Positions 25,115 through 34,264 of a stretch of 64,000 nt of DNA are shown piece by piece. Made by a program: the position numbers and the translations under genes. Each line of letters opens with the position of its first letter. Position 1 is the first letter of the stretch. This DNA comes from Zychaea mexicana (lineage: Eukaryota; Mucoromycota; Mucoromycetes; Mucorales; Lichtheimiaceae): the NCBI RefSeq assembly GCF_025766255.1, contig NW_026516829.1, forward strand, positions 18,389 through 82,388. Reading direction: 5' to 3'. A model generated the notes under the pieces. It had not been told where the DNA came from. It saw only the letters and a list, made by a program, of their open reading frames with translations, and did not search any database.

Positions 25115-25750
25115 ATCATTGACAGTATCAGGAAAGCGTTCATGTACAGTAATAACTTTCATCTCAAGCTTACAGAACCTTGAATTCGTGTATGGACATG
25201 TTTTTACTTAATCTTTGGTTAACGGGATTTCTTTTGCTTTGTCGGTCAGCCAACGGTGTCCTCGTTTCGCTAACGGCGTTTCCATTTTGGCCTCACCAAT
25301 TCATTTGGCCAGCGGCACTTCGCTGATCGCTAATGGAGTAATTATTTCGCCGACAGCATCATTACTTGGACAACAGCTCTTCATTTCGCTGACGGGAATG
25401 TATTTTTTGACATTGGAATAACAAAGATCATCAAACCATGAAAGCATCAATTTGATGCGGCACTATTAAATAATCAAACGCATGTTTCTCCGTCACACAT
25501 GGCAATGTGCGTCGTAGATGATAACTACTTTGCATGGTCATAGTCATTCATCATCATTACTAGAAGACTAAACCGACTTGACACTACTGTATTATTATCG
25601 TTCCCTCAATATCTTTATAAGCTAACTGCTAATGTTCATTACTAGGAATTTGCTTCGTTCTTGCAGCAGTTTTATTTTTATTCTTAAAATGCTTCCTGCT
25701 ATTGCAACTAATGCATTGAAGGTGATCAACAGCACTAAATTATGTCTCCT
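25115..25750. other. FPGS 3' flank up to the retrotransposon
   Basis: No gene is present. Its main content is the degenerate repeat array at 25216-25400, listed separately. The last five bases (25746-25750, CTCCT) are the left target-site duplication. Confidence 0.6.
25216..25400. repeat. Degenerate repeat array with CGTTAGCGAAA-like motif, left copy
   Basis: Read on the minus strand, this stretch holds variants of one short motif spaced roughly 15-30 bp apart: CCGTCAGCGAAAT, GCTGTCGGCGAAAT, CCATTAGCG, GCCGCTGGCCAAATGA, GCCGTTAGCGAAAC and ACCGTTGGCTG. A matching array in the opposite orientation lies at 31717-31845. The two can be aligned through GAGCTGTTGTCCAAGT versus GGGCTGTTGCTCAAGT. Function is unknown. 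Confidence 0.6.
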
Positions 25751-26119
25751 TGTTATGAACATTCCTCGACCTCTACTAAGTGATCACCCTCAACCTCGAT
25801 GATCACTTATTAAATCCCCAAGTAACAATATCATCCATCATCATCGTCCGAATTATCAACCCTAATACCAATCTTTCCGTTTATTCGCATTATTAAATTC
25901 CATAGTAAAAGATATATAAACACCATAGTCTTTGAATAATAAAACATCAGTCAGATATCTTGTTTCCATCCTATACCTTGTTCTTGTTTCTTCCCTCACC
26001 ATCTGGTCTCCTACCTCCAGGTTTCCTTCTTGTCTTGTCCTGTTCTTGCTGAAAGCACCTAGCACATTCTCGTCCGGTCTTTCTGTCCCTTCTTGTCTTG
26101 TTCCTGTGCGCACCTTACA
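25751..26119 (+). repeat. Left LTR
   Basis: It is 369 bp with TG...CA ends and matches the right LTR base for base as far as I could compare. It contains a TATA box at 25912-25920 and a pyrimidine-rich 3' half. Confidence 0.97.
25912..25920 (+). promoter_or_regulatory. TATA box of the retrotransposon LTR
   Basis: ATATATAAA lies in the left LTR. About 30 bp downstream, AGTCAGATAT (25949-25958) would be the RNA 5' end. That decamer is the reverse complement of the sequence just inside the LTR at 26122-26131. Confidence 0.6.
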
Positions 26120-26121
26120 TC

Positions 26122-26131
26122 ATATCTGACT
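26122..26131 (+). other. Putative self-priming primer-binding site
   Basis: ATATCTGACT lies two bases inside the left LTR and is perfectly complementary to AGTCAGATAT at 25949-25958, the expected 5' end of the genomic RNA. It does not begin with TGG, as tRNA-primed sites usually do. This is the arrangement described for Tf1/sushi elements, where the RNA's own 5' end folds back to prime minus-strand synthesis. Confidence 0.6.
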
Positions 26132-26370
26132 CATTCAGTGTTACCTGCTTTCTTCCTTCTCTGACTCTAATACTTCATTCCAGTAAATCCACTTTACCTT
26201 TTTCTGATTCATTACTGCCCCTTGATCTCTATACCACTTTTACCATTTCTATCTATTTATTGTCACCCTACATTCCCTCTCATTCTTCGATATTTCCTTT
26301 TTAAGATACTCCGTTTCCCCACTGACTCTCTTGTACTTCCTGTCTCCTATTTTTCCCCTTGTCAATCCAT

Positions 26371-27255
26371 ATGCCCAAATACGTCCGTGCTCAAACTCCG
26401 GAGTCCTCGATCAATGCTGCCAGCATCGCAGAGGGTCTCCAAAACCTCTCCCTGGATTCACAAGCACCCGCGTACCGCCGTGCCATCCGTGTAAATGACC
26501 CACCAATTTTTAAGGGCAACACTGAGGACATCCGCTCGTTCATCACCCACGTCAAGATGGCCATACACATGAATCAGGACAGGTTTGCTGACGACCTTTC
26601 AAAAATTTGTTTCATGTGTTCTTTCATGGCTGGACCTGCGTTCGATTGGGCTCAGCCTTATCTCGATGACATCGGTACGGACGAGGTTGATCCGTGCATG
26701 CTTTCGTTTTCGCTCTTCCTTGATGAATTTCGTTCGGCTTTTGGACAGGTCAACGAACTACTGGAAATCGAAAACAGCTTGCTAGACCTACGTCAGGGTT
26801 CGACTGCAGCTTCTGAGCACGCCGCCACCTTCCGCCGCTTCGCCTTACGCACTCAGTTCAATGATGCTGCCCTCCTTGCCATCTTTCGCAAAAGCCTCCG
26901 CGATCGCCTTAAGGATGAGCTCGCCACTCGCGACATGCCAGTTGAGCTGTGGTCGTATGTAACGAAGGTAATCGAACTCGACAACAGAATGCGCGAAAGA
27001 GAAGGGCAACGACGCAATCAGCCGTTTCGCCCTCGTCAAAGATTTTCGGCACCGGTCACAGTTCCCCCCACCAACACCACAAGCGCTGTGCAGCCCATGG
27101 ACCTGGATGCAGCTAAAACCAAGTTCATCCCATTGTCGGCAGAGGAAAAGGCTCGTCGACGTCAGCTTGGTCTCTGCTTATACTGCGGTGGTGAAGGTCA
27201 TGAGGCCCGCACTTGCCCTAAGAAGTCGGGAAAAGGCACCTCCCATGGCCTGTAA
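26371..27255 (+). CDS. gag: Retrotransposon Gag
   Basis: A 294-residue Gag-like protein forms the capsid of the retroelement particle. The central part resembles Ty3/gypsy retrotransposon gag ([19 protein letters not shown], then [15 protein letters not shown] and [13 protein letters not shown]). The C-terminus has one CCHC zinc knuckle, [14 protein letters not shown], for RNA binding. I chose the ATG at 26371 (MPKYVRAQ), because an upstream TTG at 26359 is not a normal fungal start. The stop lies inside a 34-base overlap with the open pol frame. Confidence 0.9.
   Translation: MPKYVRAQTPESSINAASIAEGLQNLSLDSQAPAYRRAIRVNDPPIFKGNTEDIRSFITHVKMAIHMNQDRFADDLSKICFMCSFMAGPAFDWAQPYLDDIGTDEVDPCMLSFSLFLDEFRSAFGQVNELLEIENSLLDLRQGSTAASEHAATFRRFALRTQFNDAALLAIFRKSLRDRLKDELATRDMPVELWSYVTKVIELDNRMREREGQRRNQPFRPRQRFSAPVTVPPTNTTSAVQPMDLDAAKTKFIPLSAEEKARRRQLGLCLYCGGEGHEARTCPKKSGKGTSHGL
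27228..27234 (+). promoter_or_regulatory. Candidate -1 frameshift heptamer between gag and pol
   Basis: In the gag frame the bases read G GGA AAA, which fits the X XXY YYZ slippery pattern. The pol frame is -1 relative to gag and is open from 27222, so a slip here would give a Gag-Pol fusion 21 bases before the gag stop. The alternative is reinitiation at the pol ATG (27267), 11 bases after the gag stop. I did not establish a downstream pseudoknot. Confidence 0.4.
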
Positions 27256-27266
27256 GAGAGTATACC

Positions 27267-30200
27267 ATGGGCTCCCTATCATCAGAAGTAACGTCAAATA
27301 AAACAACTGTTGAAACAAAACCTCTCTGCTCTTCTGTTATTCCACCTCTGCCTGCTTCATCTTCTCCGAAATCCTCACCTTCCTTGCACCATCCTCTCAA
27401 AATGTCGGTATCCATCGATATTTCGGGTCGTATAGTAAAAACACATGCCATGATCGATTCGGGTGCCATGGAGAATTTTGTCGATGAATCCTTCGCACGC
27501 CATCACAACTTGCCGTCCATCAAAAGTAACAACCCACTCTTGGTCCGCACAGTCGACGGTCGAGCTCTTCGTTCCGGTATTATCACTGACGAATGTCCAG
27601 TCGATCTGTTCGTTGGCCAACACCATGAACGAATTTTGCTGTATCCAACGTCCTTGGGACAATACAGCATCATTCTTGGTATGCCCTGGTTGATCAAGCA
27701 TAATCCATCTATCAATTGGCGCACTGGCCACATCGACCTGACTTCCACCACCTGCACCACAGATTGCTTGCCAGTACCTTACAGCAGCAATTCACATCCT
27801 TCACCACCCACTGCTAAGCATCCACCGGATATCCGACTGGTTAGTGCACTTACTATCAAGTCACTTATCCAAAAGGGCGCCCAAGCGTTTTCAGTCCATG
27901 TCGACCCCTTAGGGTCCCTGTCATCCATCGCTTCCGTCACAGTTGAAGGATCCACTGCTAATTCCTCGCTGCCATCCAAATATCGCGCTTTTGCTGATGT
28001 GTTCAGTAAGGACCAAGCTGATGCCCTTCCCCCTTCTCGTCCAGGCATCGATCATGCTATCCCGATTGCTGAGGATACTCAAGTTCCATATGGGCCGATC
28101 TATTCCTTATCACAAGAAGAACTCGGCGTCCTACGTGAATATATAAAGACCAACCTGGATAACGGTTTCATCAGTCGTTCGACTAGTCCTGCTGGAGCCC
28201 CCATCTTGTTTGTCAAGAAAAAGGACGGTTCCCTACGCCTTTGCGTTGATTACCGTGGGCTTAACAAGATCACCATCAAGAATCGTTACCCATTGCCTCT
28301 GATCAACGAAATGCTCGACCGTCTTTCATCTGCCACCGTCTTTACCAAGCTTGATATCCGCAATGCTTATCATCGTATCCGTATAGCCAAGGGTGATGAA
28401 TGGAAAACCGCCTTCCGCACAAGATACGGTCATTTTCAGTATAATGTTATGAGCTTCGGTTTGACCAATGCGCCGGGTTCCTTCCAAGCACTTATTAATA
28501 ATGCCCTGCACGAGTATCTTGACCAGTTCGTTATCGTGTACTTGGATGACATCTTGATCTTCAGCGACAATCAAGCAGAGCACGATGAACATGTCAAGCT
28601 AGTCTTGCAAAAACTTCGTGAGTCAGCCCTTTATGCCAAAGCTGACAAGTGTAATTTCGACGTCGATGAGGTTGATTTCCTTGGTTTCCGCGTGGGTCGC
28701 TCGGGTGTCAGCATGGATCCAACCAAGGTAACCTGCATCTTGGATTGGCCTACCCCCAAAAACACTCATGACATTCAGGTTTTCCTTGGGTTCGCCAATT
28801 TCTATCGCCGTTTCATCCACCATTACTCTCGCATCACTGCCCCCCTTACCTCGCTGCTGAAGAAGGATGTTCCGTTCGATTGGACTACTACACAAGATAC
28901 CGCGTTCTCAGCACTCAAGCAGAGCTTCACTACTGCGCCAGTTCTGCAGCATTTCGTGCCTTCTCAACCGATCTTTGTTGAAACTGATGCATCCGACTTT
29001 GCCATTGCTGCGGTGCTTAGCCAGCCCGACTCTACTGGTGTGCATCATCCTGTAGCCTTCCATAGTCGCAAGTTGAATCCTGCCGAGGTCAATTATGACA
29101 TCTATGACAAAGAGATGCTTGCCATTGTTGACAGTTTCCGTGTATGGCGCCATTATCTCCAAGGCTCCCAGCACCAAGTTACTGTCCTAACTGACCACAA
29201 GAACCTCGAGTATTTCATGTCATCCAGTGCCCGCACCCTTAGTCGTCGTCATGCCCGCTGGGCTATTAAGCTGTCCGAAGTTGAAAACTTCACAATCACG
29301 TACCGTCCAGGCACCAAGAACCCCAAGGCCGATGCCCTCTCCCGTCGCTCGGACATGGCCTTCCGGAAGGGGGACGATAGCGATAAACAGCCAATAAAAT
29401 CCATATTTCGTGAGGATCAAGTCGTTCTTGGGGCTGTCTCTAGTTGCCCTGTTGATGACGACCTGATATCAGCAATACGCGATAAATACGATGACGATGC
29501 TAAGACCGCAAGAATCTTGAACCTCGTACAACACCCTTCCAGCATACCCAGGCAGCTTCACGTCAAGATGAGCCGGTATCGCTTCGACGATGATTCAGGA
29601 TTGTTGTTCCTCGATGACCGCATCTATGTACCTGATGTTGATGCGTTGAAGTTAGAATTGTTGCGGCTACACCACGATCACCCAGTCTCAGGCCACTTCG
29701 GTATCGCTAAGACTTGCGAACTGTTGGCTCGGCGTTTCTTCTGGCCGGGACTACGTCAATTCGTCAAACGTTACGTCTCCAATTGTCGCACCTGCAAACG
29801 CTCGAAGCACTCCCGTCAAGCCCCTCTCGGTGAGCTCAAGCCCTTACAAGTACCTCCTCGTCCCTGGTCTTCCATCAGCATGGACTTCATTGTTGGTTTG
29901 CCATCCTCGTCAGGTCACAATGCAATTTGGGTTGTTGTTGATCGATTGACAAAAATGGCGCACTTCGTCCCATGCAAGGACACCATTACGGCCAGCGAAT
30001 TAGCCCACCTTTTCGTCACGGAAGTTTTCCGTTTGCATGGTCTACCCAATGATATTGTCTCGGATCGTGGCGCACTGTTCACGTCGCGTTTCTGGCGTTC
30101 ATTACTCGAGTTGCTCCAGATCAAGTCAAATATGTCAACAGCTTTCAGGCCCGAAACCGACGGACAAACTGAGGTAGTAAATTCGATATTGGAGCAGTAT

Positions 30201-30992
30201 CTTCGCGCGTATATCAATTACCAGCAGGACGACTGGTCTTCCTTGTTACCTGTTGCCGAATTCAGCTACAACAATTCTGTCCAGTCAAGTACGCGCCATA
30301 CTCCTTTTGAGGCCACCTACGGTTACCACCCACGTTTTTCTTTGTTGCCAGCGCCCCAGGGTTCAGGTCTCTCTGGTGCTACCGAAGAGTTTTGTAAGGA
30401 GTTGAAAGAACTTCATGAATCGTTGAAAAGTGAAATTCGCCTCGCCCAGCAACAGCAAGCCGTGTTCTACAACGCGCACCATCGACCCACACCAGTCTTC
30501 AATATAGGCGACTTCGTTTATGTCTCTAGCAAAAATATCAAGACTGTTAGGCCATCTTCGAAGCTTGACCATACTCGCTTGGGCCCATTCAAAATCATTG
30601 CGCGTGTTGGCTCCCATGCCTACAAGTTGAACTTGCCTGTTGCACTACGGGTTCACCCAGTGTTCCACGTTGCCCTGTTAACGCCTCGCGATAACCCGGC
30701 GACTCCGGACATTCAAGACCGTGTACCTGCGCCATTGCCTCCTGTAGAAGTTCAGGGCGAAGAGCATTTCGAAGTCGACAGTATACTTGACAGTCGCCGT
30801 CGTCGGGGTCAATTGCAATATTTAGTTGCGTGGAAGGGATACATGGATCCCTCAGAAAACACCTGGGAACCAGCTTCAAATCTTTGGAACGCCGCTGACG
30901 TAGTTCGTGACTTTCATATGCAGCATCCGACCAAGCCTGCTCCACCACCATCACCTCGGCGTTCGACCCGCTCTCGTGCTACTCGAGCCTAA
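27267..30992 (+). CDS. pol: Retrotransposon Pol: protease, RT, RNase H, integrase, chromodomain
   Basis: This is a 1,241-residue polyprotein. The order is aspartic protease ([15 protein letters not shown], near 27450), reverse transcriptase ([20 protein letters not shown] near 28210, catalytic YLDDILIFS near 28540), RNase H ([17 protein letters not shown] near 28976), integrase zinc domain ([10 protein letters not shown], then [10 protein letters not shown], 29670-29810), integrase core with D, D, E residues ([30 protein letters not shown], 29880-30180), and a C-terminal chromodomain ([22 protein letters not shown], 30770-30880). The chromodomain would direct integration to particular chromatin. 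All catalytic motifs look intact and there is no internal stop. The ATG at 27267 is the first in this frame. Confidence 0.95.
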   Translation: MGSLSSEVTSNKTTVETKPLCSSVIPPLPASSSPKSSPSLHHPLKMSVSIDISGRIVKTHAMIDSGAMENFVDESFARHHNLPSIKSNNPLLVRTVDGRALRSGIITDECPVDLFVGQHHERILLYPTSLGQYSIILGMPWLIKHNPSINWRTGHIDLTSTTCTTDCLPVPYSSNSHPSPPTAKHPPDIRLVSALTIKSLIQKGAQAFSVHVDPLGSLSSIASVTVEGSTANSSLPSKYRAFADVFSKDQADALPPSRPGIDHAIPIAEDTQVPYGPIYSLSQEELGVLREYIKTNLDNGFISRSTSPAGAPILFVKKKDGSLRLCVDYRGLNKITIKNRYPLPLINEMLDRLSSATVFTKLDIRNAYHRIRIAKGDEWKTAFRTRYGHFQYNVMSFGLTNAPGSFQALINNALHEYLDQFVIVYLDDILIFSDNQAEHDEHVKLVLQKLRESALYAKADKCNFDVDEVDFLGFRVGRSGVSMDPTKVTCILDWPTPKNTHDIQVFLGFANFYRRFIHHYSRITAPLTSLLKKDVPFDWTTTQDTAFSALKQSFTTAPVLQHFVPSQPIFVETDASDFAIAAVLSQPDSTGVHHPVAFHSRKLNPAEVNYDIYDKEMLAIVDSFRVWRHYLQGSQHQVTVLTDHKNLEYFMSSSARTLSRRHARWAIKLSEVENFTITYRPGTKNPKADALSRRSDMAFRKGDDSDKQPIKSIFREDQVVLGAVSSCPVDDDLISAIRDKYDDDAKTARILNLVQHPSSIPRQLHVKMSRYRFDDDSGLLFLDDRIYVPDVDALKLELLRLHHDHPVSGHFGIAKTCELLARRFFWPGLRQFVKRYVSNCRTCKRSKHSRQAPLGELKPLQVPPRPWSSISMDFIVGLPSSSGHNAIWVVVDRLTKMAHFVPCKDTITASELAHLFVTEVFRLHGLPNDIVSDRGALFTSRFWRSLLELLQIKSNMSTAFRPETDGQTEVVNSILEQYLRAYINYQQDDWSSLLPVAEFSYNNSVQSSTRHTPFEATYGYHPRFSLLPAPQGSGLSGATEEFCKELKELHESLKSEIRLAQQQQAVFYNAHHRPTPVFNIGDFVYVSSKNIKTVRPSSKLDHTRLGPFKIIARVGSHAYKLNLPVALRVHPVFHVALLTPRDNPATPDIQDRVPAPLPPVEVQGEEHFEVDSILDSRRRRGQLQYLVAWKGYMDPSENTWEPASNLWNAADVVRDFHMQHPTKPAPPPSPRRSTRSRATRA

Positions 30993-31001
30993 GAGGGGAG
31001 G
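30991..31001 (+). other. Polypurine tract
   Basis: AAGAGGGGAGG lies immediately before the right LTR and overlaps the pol stop codon. It is the expected plus-strand primer for an LTR retroelement. Confidence 0.8.
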
Positions 31002-31004
31002 TAA

Positions 31005-31373
31005 TGTTATGAACATTCCTCGACCTCTACTAAGTGATCACCCTCAACCTCGATGATCACTTATTAAATCCCCAAGTAACAATATCATCCATCATCATCG
31101 TCCGAATTATCAACCCTAATACCAATCTTTCCGTTTATTCGCATTATTAAATTCCATAGTAAAAGATATATAAACACCATAGTCTTTGAATAATAAAACA
31201 TCAGTCAGATATCTTGTTTCCATCCTATACCTTGTTCTTGTTTCTTCCCTCACCATCTGGTCTCCTACCTCCAGGTTTCCTTCTTGTCTTGTCCTGTTCT
31301 TGCTGAAAGCACCTAGCACATTCTCGTCCGGTCTTTCTGTCCCTTCTTGTCTTGTTCCTGTGCGCACCTTACA
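31005..31373 (+). repeat. Right LTR
   Basis: It is 369 bp, the same length as the left LTR, with no difference noticed between the two. It is followed by the right target duplication CTCCT at 31374-31378. Confidence 0.97.
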
Positions 31374-31909
31374 CTCCTGCTATGTACTTGAGCCCAAACT
31401 AAGATTCTAGTATAGAGAAATCGATAGAGTGACTTGGTAATAACAAAAAAATTAAGGTGAGACGCGCACATGGATGAAAAGCACGAGAAGAAGTAGTAGG
31501 TAGCTCTTGCAAACAGAAGTCCATACCATTATTATTTTAATTGACTGCAATGCTGCTGATCGGTGCTCGAGGTTTTTCGGGCTTTGGAATGATATTTATG
31601 CAGCGCTAACTTAAAAAACTCTGAAACACTTGAGTGAGAGTGCTAACACGGGGGGGGGGAGTGGGTTTGGGACGCGAATGACGGGGAGCGAAGCGAGCTC
31701 TTAGCTAAACAGCAATGTCCGTTAGCAGAACGCAGGGCTGTTGCTCAAGTGACGATGTCGTTGACAAATCGACAATGCCGTTGGCAAATAAAAGTGACCA
31801 TTGGCCAGATGAAAACCTCGTTGGTCTCGTTAGCAGAAACATAGCCTCCAAAAAAAATTCCTTTTGCGACATTTGTGTATAACCTGTTACTAAACAGATC
31901 CTTCCGTTT

Positions 31910-31940
<31 letters not shown>

Positions 31941-31966
31941 CTTCGCTACGCCAAAAACCGCAAATT
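31374..31966. other. Promoter region of the siderophore synthetase, with repeat array
   Basis: No coding gene is present. It holds the right inverted repeat array (31717-31845) and a (CT)n tract at 31910-31934 directly upstream of the start codon. The LTR element ends 593 bp before the ATG, so LTR transcription could read toward the synthetase gene. Confidence 0.55.
31717..31845. repeat. Degenerate repeat array, right copy (inverted)
   Basis: The plus strand shows repeated variants: TCCGTTAGCAGAAC, TGTCGTTGACAAATC, TGCCGTTGGCAAATA, CCATTGGCCAGATGA and CTCGTTAGCAGAAAC. They match the reverse complement of 25216-25400, so the two arrays are inverted around the retrotransposon at nearly equal distance (about 345 bp from each LTR). 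Confidence 0.55.
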
Positions 31967-34264
31967 ATGGTTACGGAATACATCTCTAAAGCAAAAAATG
32001 CGTATTACGGAAAGTTCGCAACAACCTCAAGATTGATCATGTGCCTAATACTTGAGGGATATGTTACTGCATATTTCATTGATGAACCTGACAGAACCGT
32101 CGATATAGCTGGAGTGTGTCTAGTTCTACGACGCGTCTCAGATCCCGCCACCAGTATCGTTATTGACGATATTCATGCTATTGTTCCTCTACGCGCTACC
32201 CCAGAGCTAAGTGCGTCGGCTGGGGAAACCATCATTCTTAACGGAAGTCGGTGTCGCAAGATTGACTTGTTTGTACCTGGGATATGCTGCCATATATTTA
32301 TGGACCAACCGGAGAAGACGGAACAGACGATAGTGCCATGGTGGCTGACAGCAGTGCATTCATCAAAAACTCAGGAGGCACGCGTACTCACATCCTCAAC
32401 GTTCTTCACAAACTTGGACTTGAAAAAGAGGGATCTAAAATAGCACTTTCCAATGGATACACCGCGGTCCAGCTGTGGCATCGCTTTGCCTATGAGAATG
32501 ACATTCACAAAAGCACAGCTGAAGAAATCGAATCAGAGCTCGCTAGTTCCATAGAGCTCCAGAGTGAGTCAGCAAGATGATTGTTTTCTTTTACTTTTTT
32601 TTATGATTGTATACAGACTAGCACACTAACGTGATATATAATAATAGCTTATTCGTATAACTTCCCGAAACCATGCCCAACTTTACAATCATCTTCTGTA
32701 GAGTGGGAGCAGGCGAATTTAGAAGCAAAAATTCATCATGCAGTACGCGGTTTTTTTGTTATGAGAAAAAACATTTTATATATGCATGCGCTGATAAGAT
32801 ACGTTGATGCTTGATGCATATTACTACCTTGGTTAGGTGCATAAATCTTTGGCCATTGGTGACCCTGCAATGCGTCGACTCATGCTGGACCGAGATTCGC
32901 TCGAACCGTTACTGGACAGGCCTACAATCCGCCTTGCAGCAATCCCAAAAGATGATATGCAAGTGTGTGGGAACTTTGAGGAGATTGCTGCTCCCTTGGT
33001 AAATGCAATCCTGGCAAAGACAGGAGACACGTGCGGACAGCGCACCAAATATACCGGCCATCTTTTACTTCCCATTCATGAGCTTCAGATTCCTATGATT
33101 GAACAAAAAATTAAAGGTGCAGAAGTACTGCCTGAGGCTAACCATGTTACAGCAAGTGCTCTTACGTCAATGCGCACAGTGGCTCTTCCTGGTATATTGG
33201 AAAGCACCACAGTCAAATTGTGCCTTGGCATTCGAACTACATTCAAGCTCAATACCATAATGCCCCAGGAGGTCGCGTTTGGCCCAGCTTTTAGCAAGAT
33301 TGTTATACCCCGGCTCTCGTACGATCGCGATATCCTCATGATTCAGGCCGAATTAGCCAGTACATATCATCTCGATCCAAATGTTGACATTGCCAAGCAT
33401 TGCGCGTGTATAATCCGTCGATCCATTGAGTTTCCCGGAAACGGCCAGTCCGTGGGTGATGACTTGTTCGCTGTCGGCTCCTCGCTTGTGGAAAAGGCCC
33501 AGAGACCTGACACTGATGAGATTTTGGTTACATATGCTTGGAACTTGGATACTGAGGCAAAACGTGCAAAGTTCTTAGACAGGTATGAATGGAAAATATC
33601 CCATCAGAATTTATACAAACTATACACAATGTAATAATGGATATCTCAACTTTTTTCATAAGATATATTCGGCTGTTACTCAAGGCATTTATTCCCCCTT
33701 GTCGAGATAATGGACTCACTTTTGAAGCCCATTTACAAAATGTTGTCGCTCGATTTGACCGATCTACCGGCAAGCTCAAAGGATTTTTGGTTCGCGATTT
33801 GGGTGGTATAGACGCTCATTATGAAACCATAAAAAAATCCTGCGGTATCGATCTGAAAGCGTTAACAATTACCGGCTTTGGCGGTGTGGATTCGATGGAG
33901 AACGTTTATCGCAAATTCTACTATACTTTGTTTTACTTGCACTTACAGCCCCTCATTCATAGGCTGGGCATGCATCACAACGGCTACGGATGGCAACGTG
34001 TCCGTGTCTACTTCCGCCAACTAGTCCCTATAAACCATCCTATGTATCAGTATTTTATGGAACAGGAAAAGATACCTACCAAGTGCTGTCTACGCTCAAA
34101 AATAGGAAACGCGGGTCCGAAGGTACGAAATAATGATGACAAAAAGTAATGTTACTGGCTATCTACTGAGATACACGCATTGCTTTTAGGGAATTTATCG
34201 GCCGATGCTTAATTTAGTTCTGAGTCGTCCGCGAGACCACCATTACCTTGAAGAAACTCACTAA
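31967..34264 (+). CDS. NIS siderophore synthetase (IucA/IucC family, rhizoferrin-type), one frameshift
   Basis: NRPS-independent synthetases use ATP to activate a citrate carboxylate and join it to an amine or alcohol. In Mucorales such an enzyme makes rhizoferrin for iron uptake. Proposed exons are 31967-32563, 32648-32742, 32837-33582, 33663-34122 and 34190-34264. Recognisable parts are WDMLPYIYG (32278 on), SGGTRTHILN, the His-rich ATP-site motif IHHAVHKS across the second intron, SMRTVALPG, and the FhuF-like C-terminus GLTFEAHLQNVVARF with GFLVRDLGGID. The frame shifts once between IDLFVP and WDMLP (about 32266-32280). One added base there would make the exon sum 1,974 nt, exactly 658 codons. 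This is either a sequencing error in a short G/C run or an inactivating mutation. A stop at 34147 would be used only if the last intron were retained. Confidence 0.8.

Larger units (their letters stand above)
25751..31373 (+). mobile_element. Complete Ty3/gypsy chromodomain LTR retrotransposon
   Basis: This 5,623-bp element has two 369-bp LTRs, with no difference noticed between them, that start TGTTATGA and end CCTTACA. A perfect 5-bp target duplication (CTCCT at 25746-25750 and 31374-31378) flanks it. Inside are gag (26371-27255), pol with PR-RT-RNaseH-IN-chromodomain (27267-30992) and a purine tract directly before the right LTR. A chromodomain behind the integrase places it among chromoviruses, and the 5' signals resemble the self-priming Tf1/sushi group. 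Both reading frames are open, so the copy may be recent and potentially mobile. It lies between FPGS and the siderophore synthetase, in the same orientation as both. Confidence 0.96.

Noticed and set aside
26359..26370. TTG start for Gag at 26359
   Set aside because: A normal ATG lies 12 bases downstream. Near-cognate starts are not expected without other evidence.
31116..31367. 83-codon minus-strand frames occurring twice (also 25862-26113)
   Set aside because: They are the antisense of the two LTRs.
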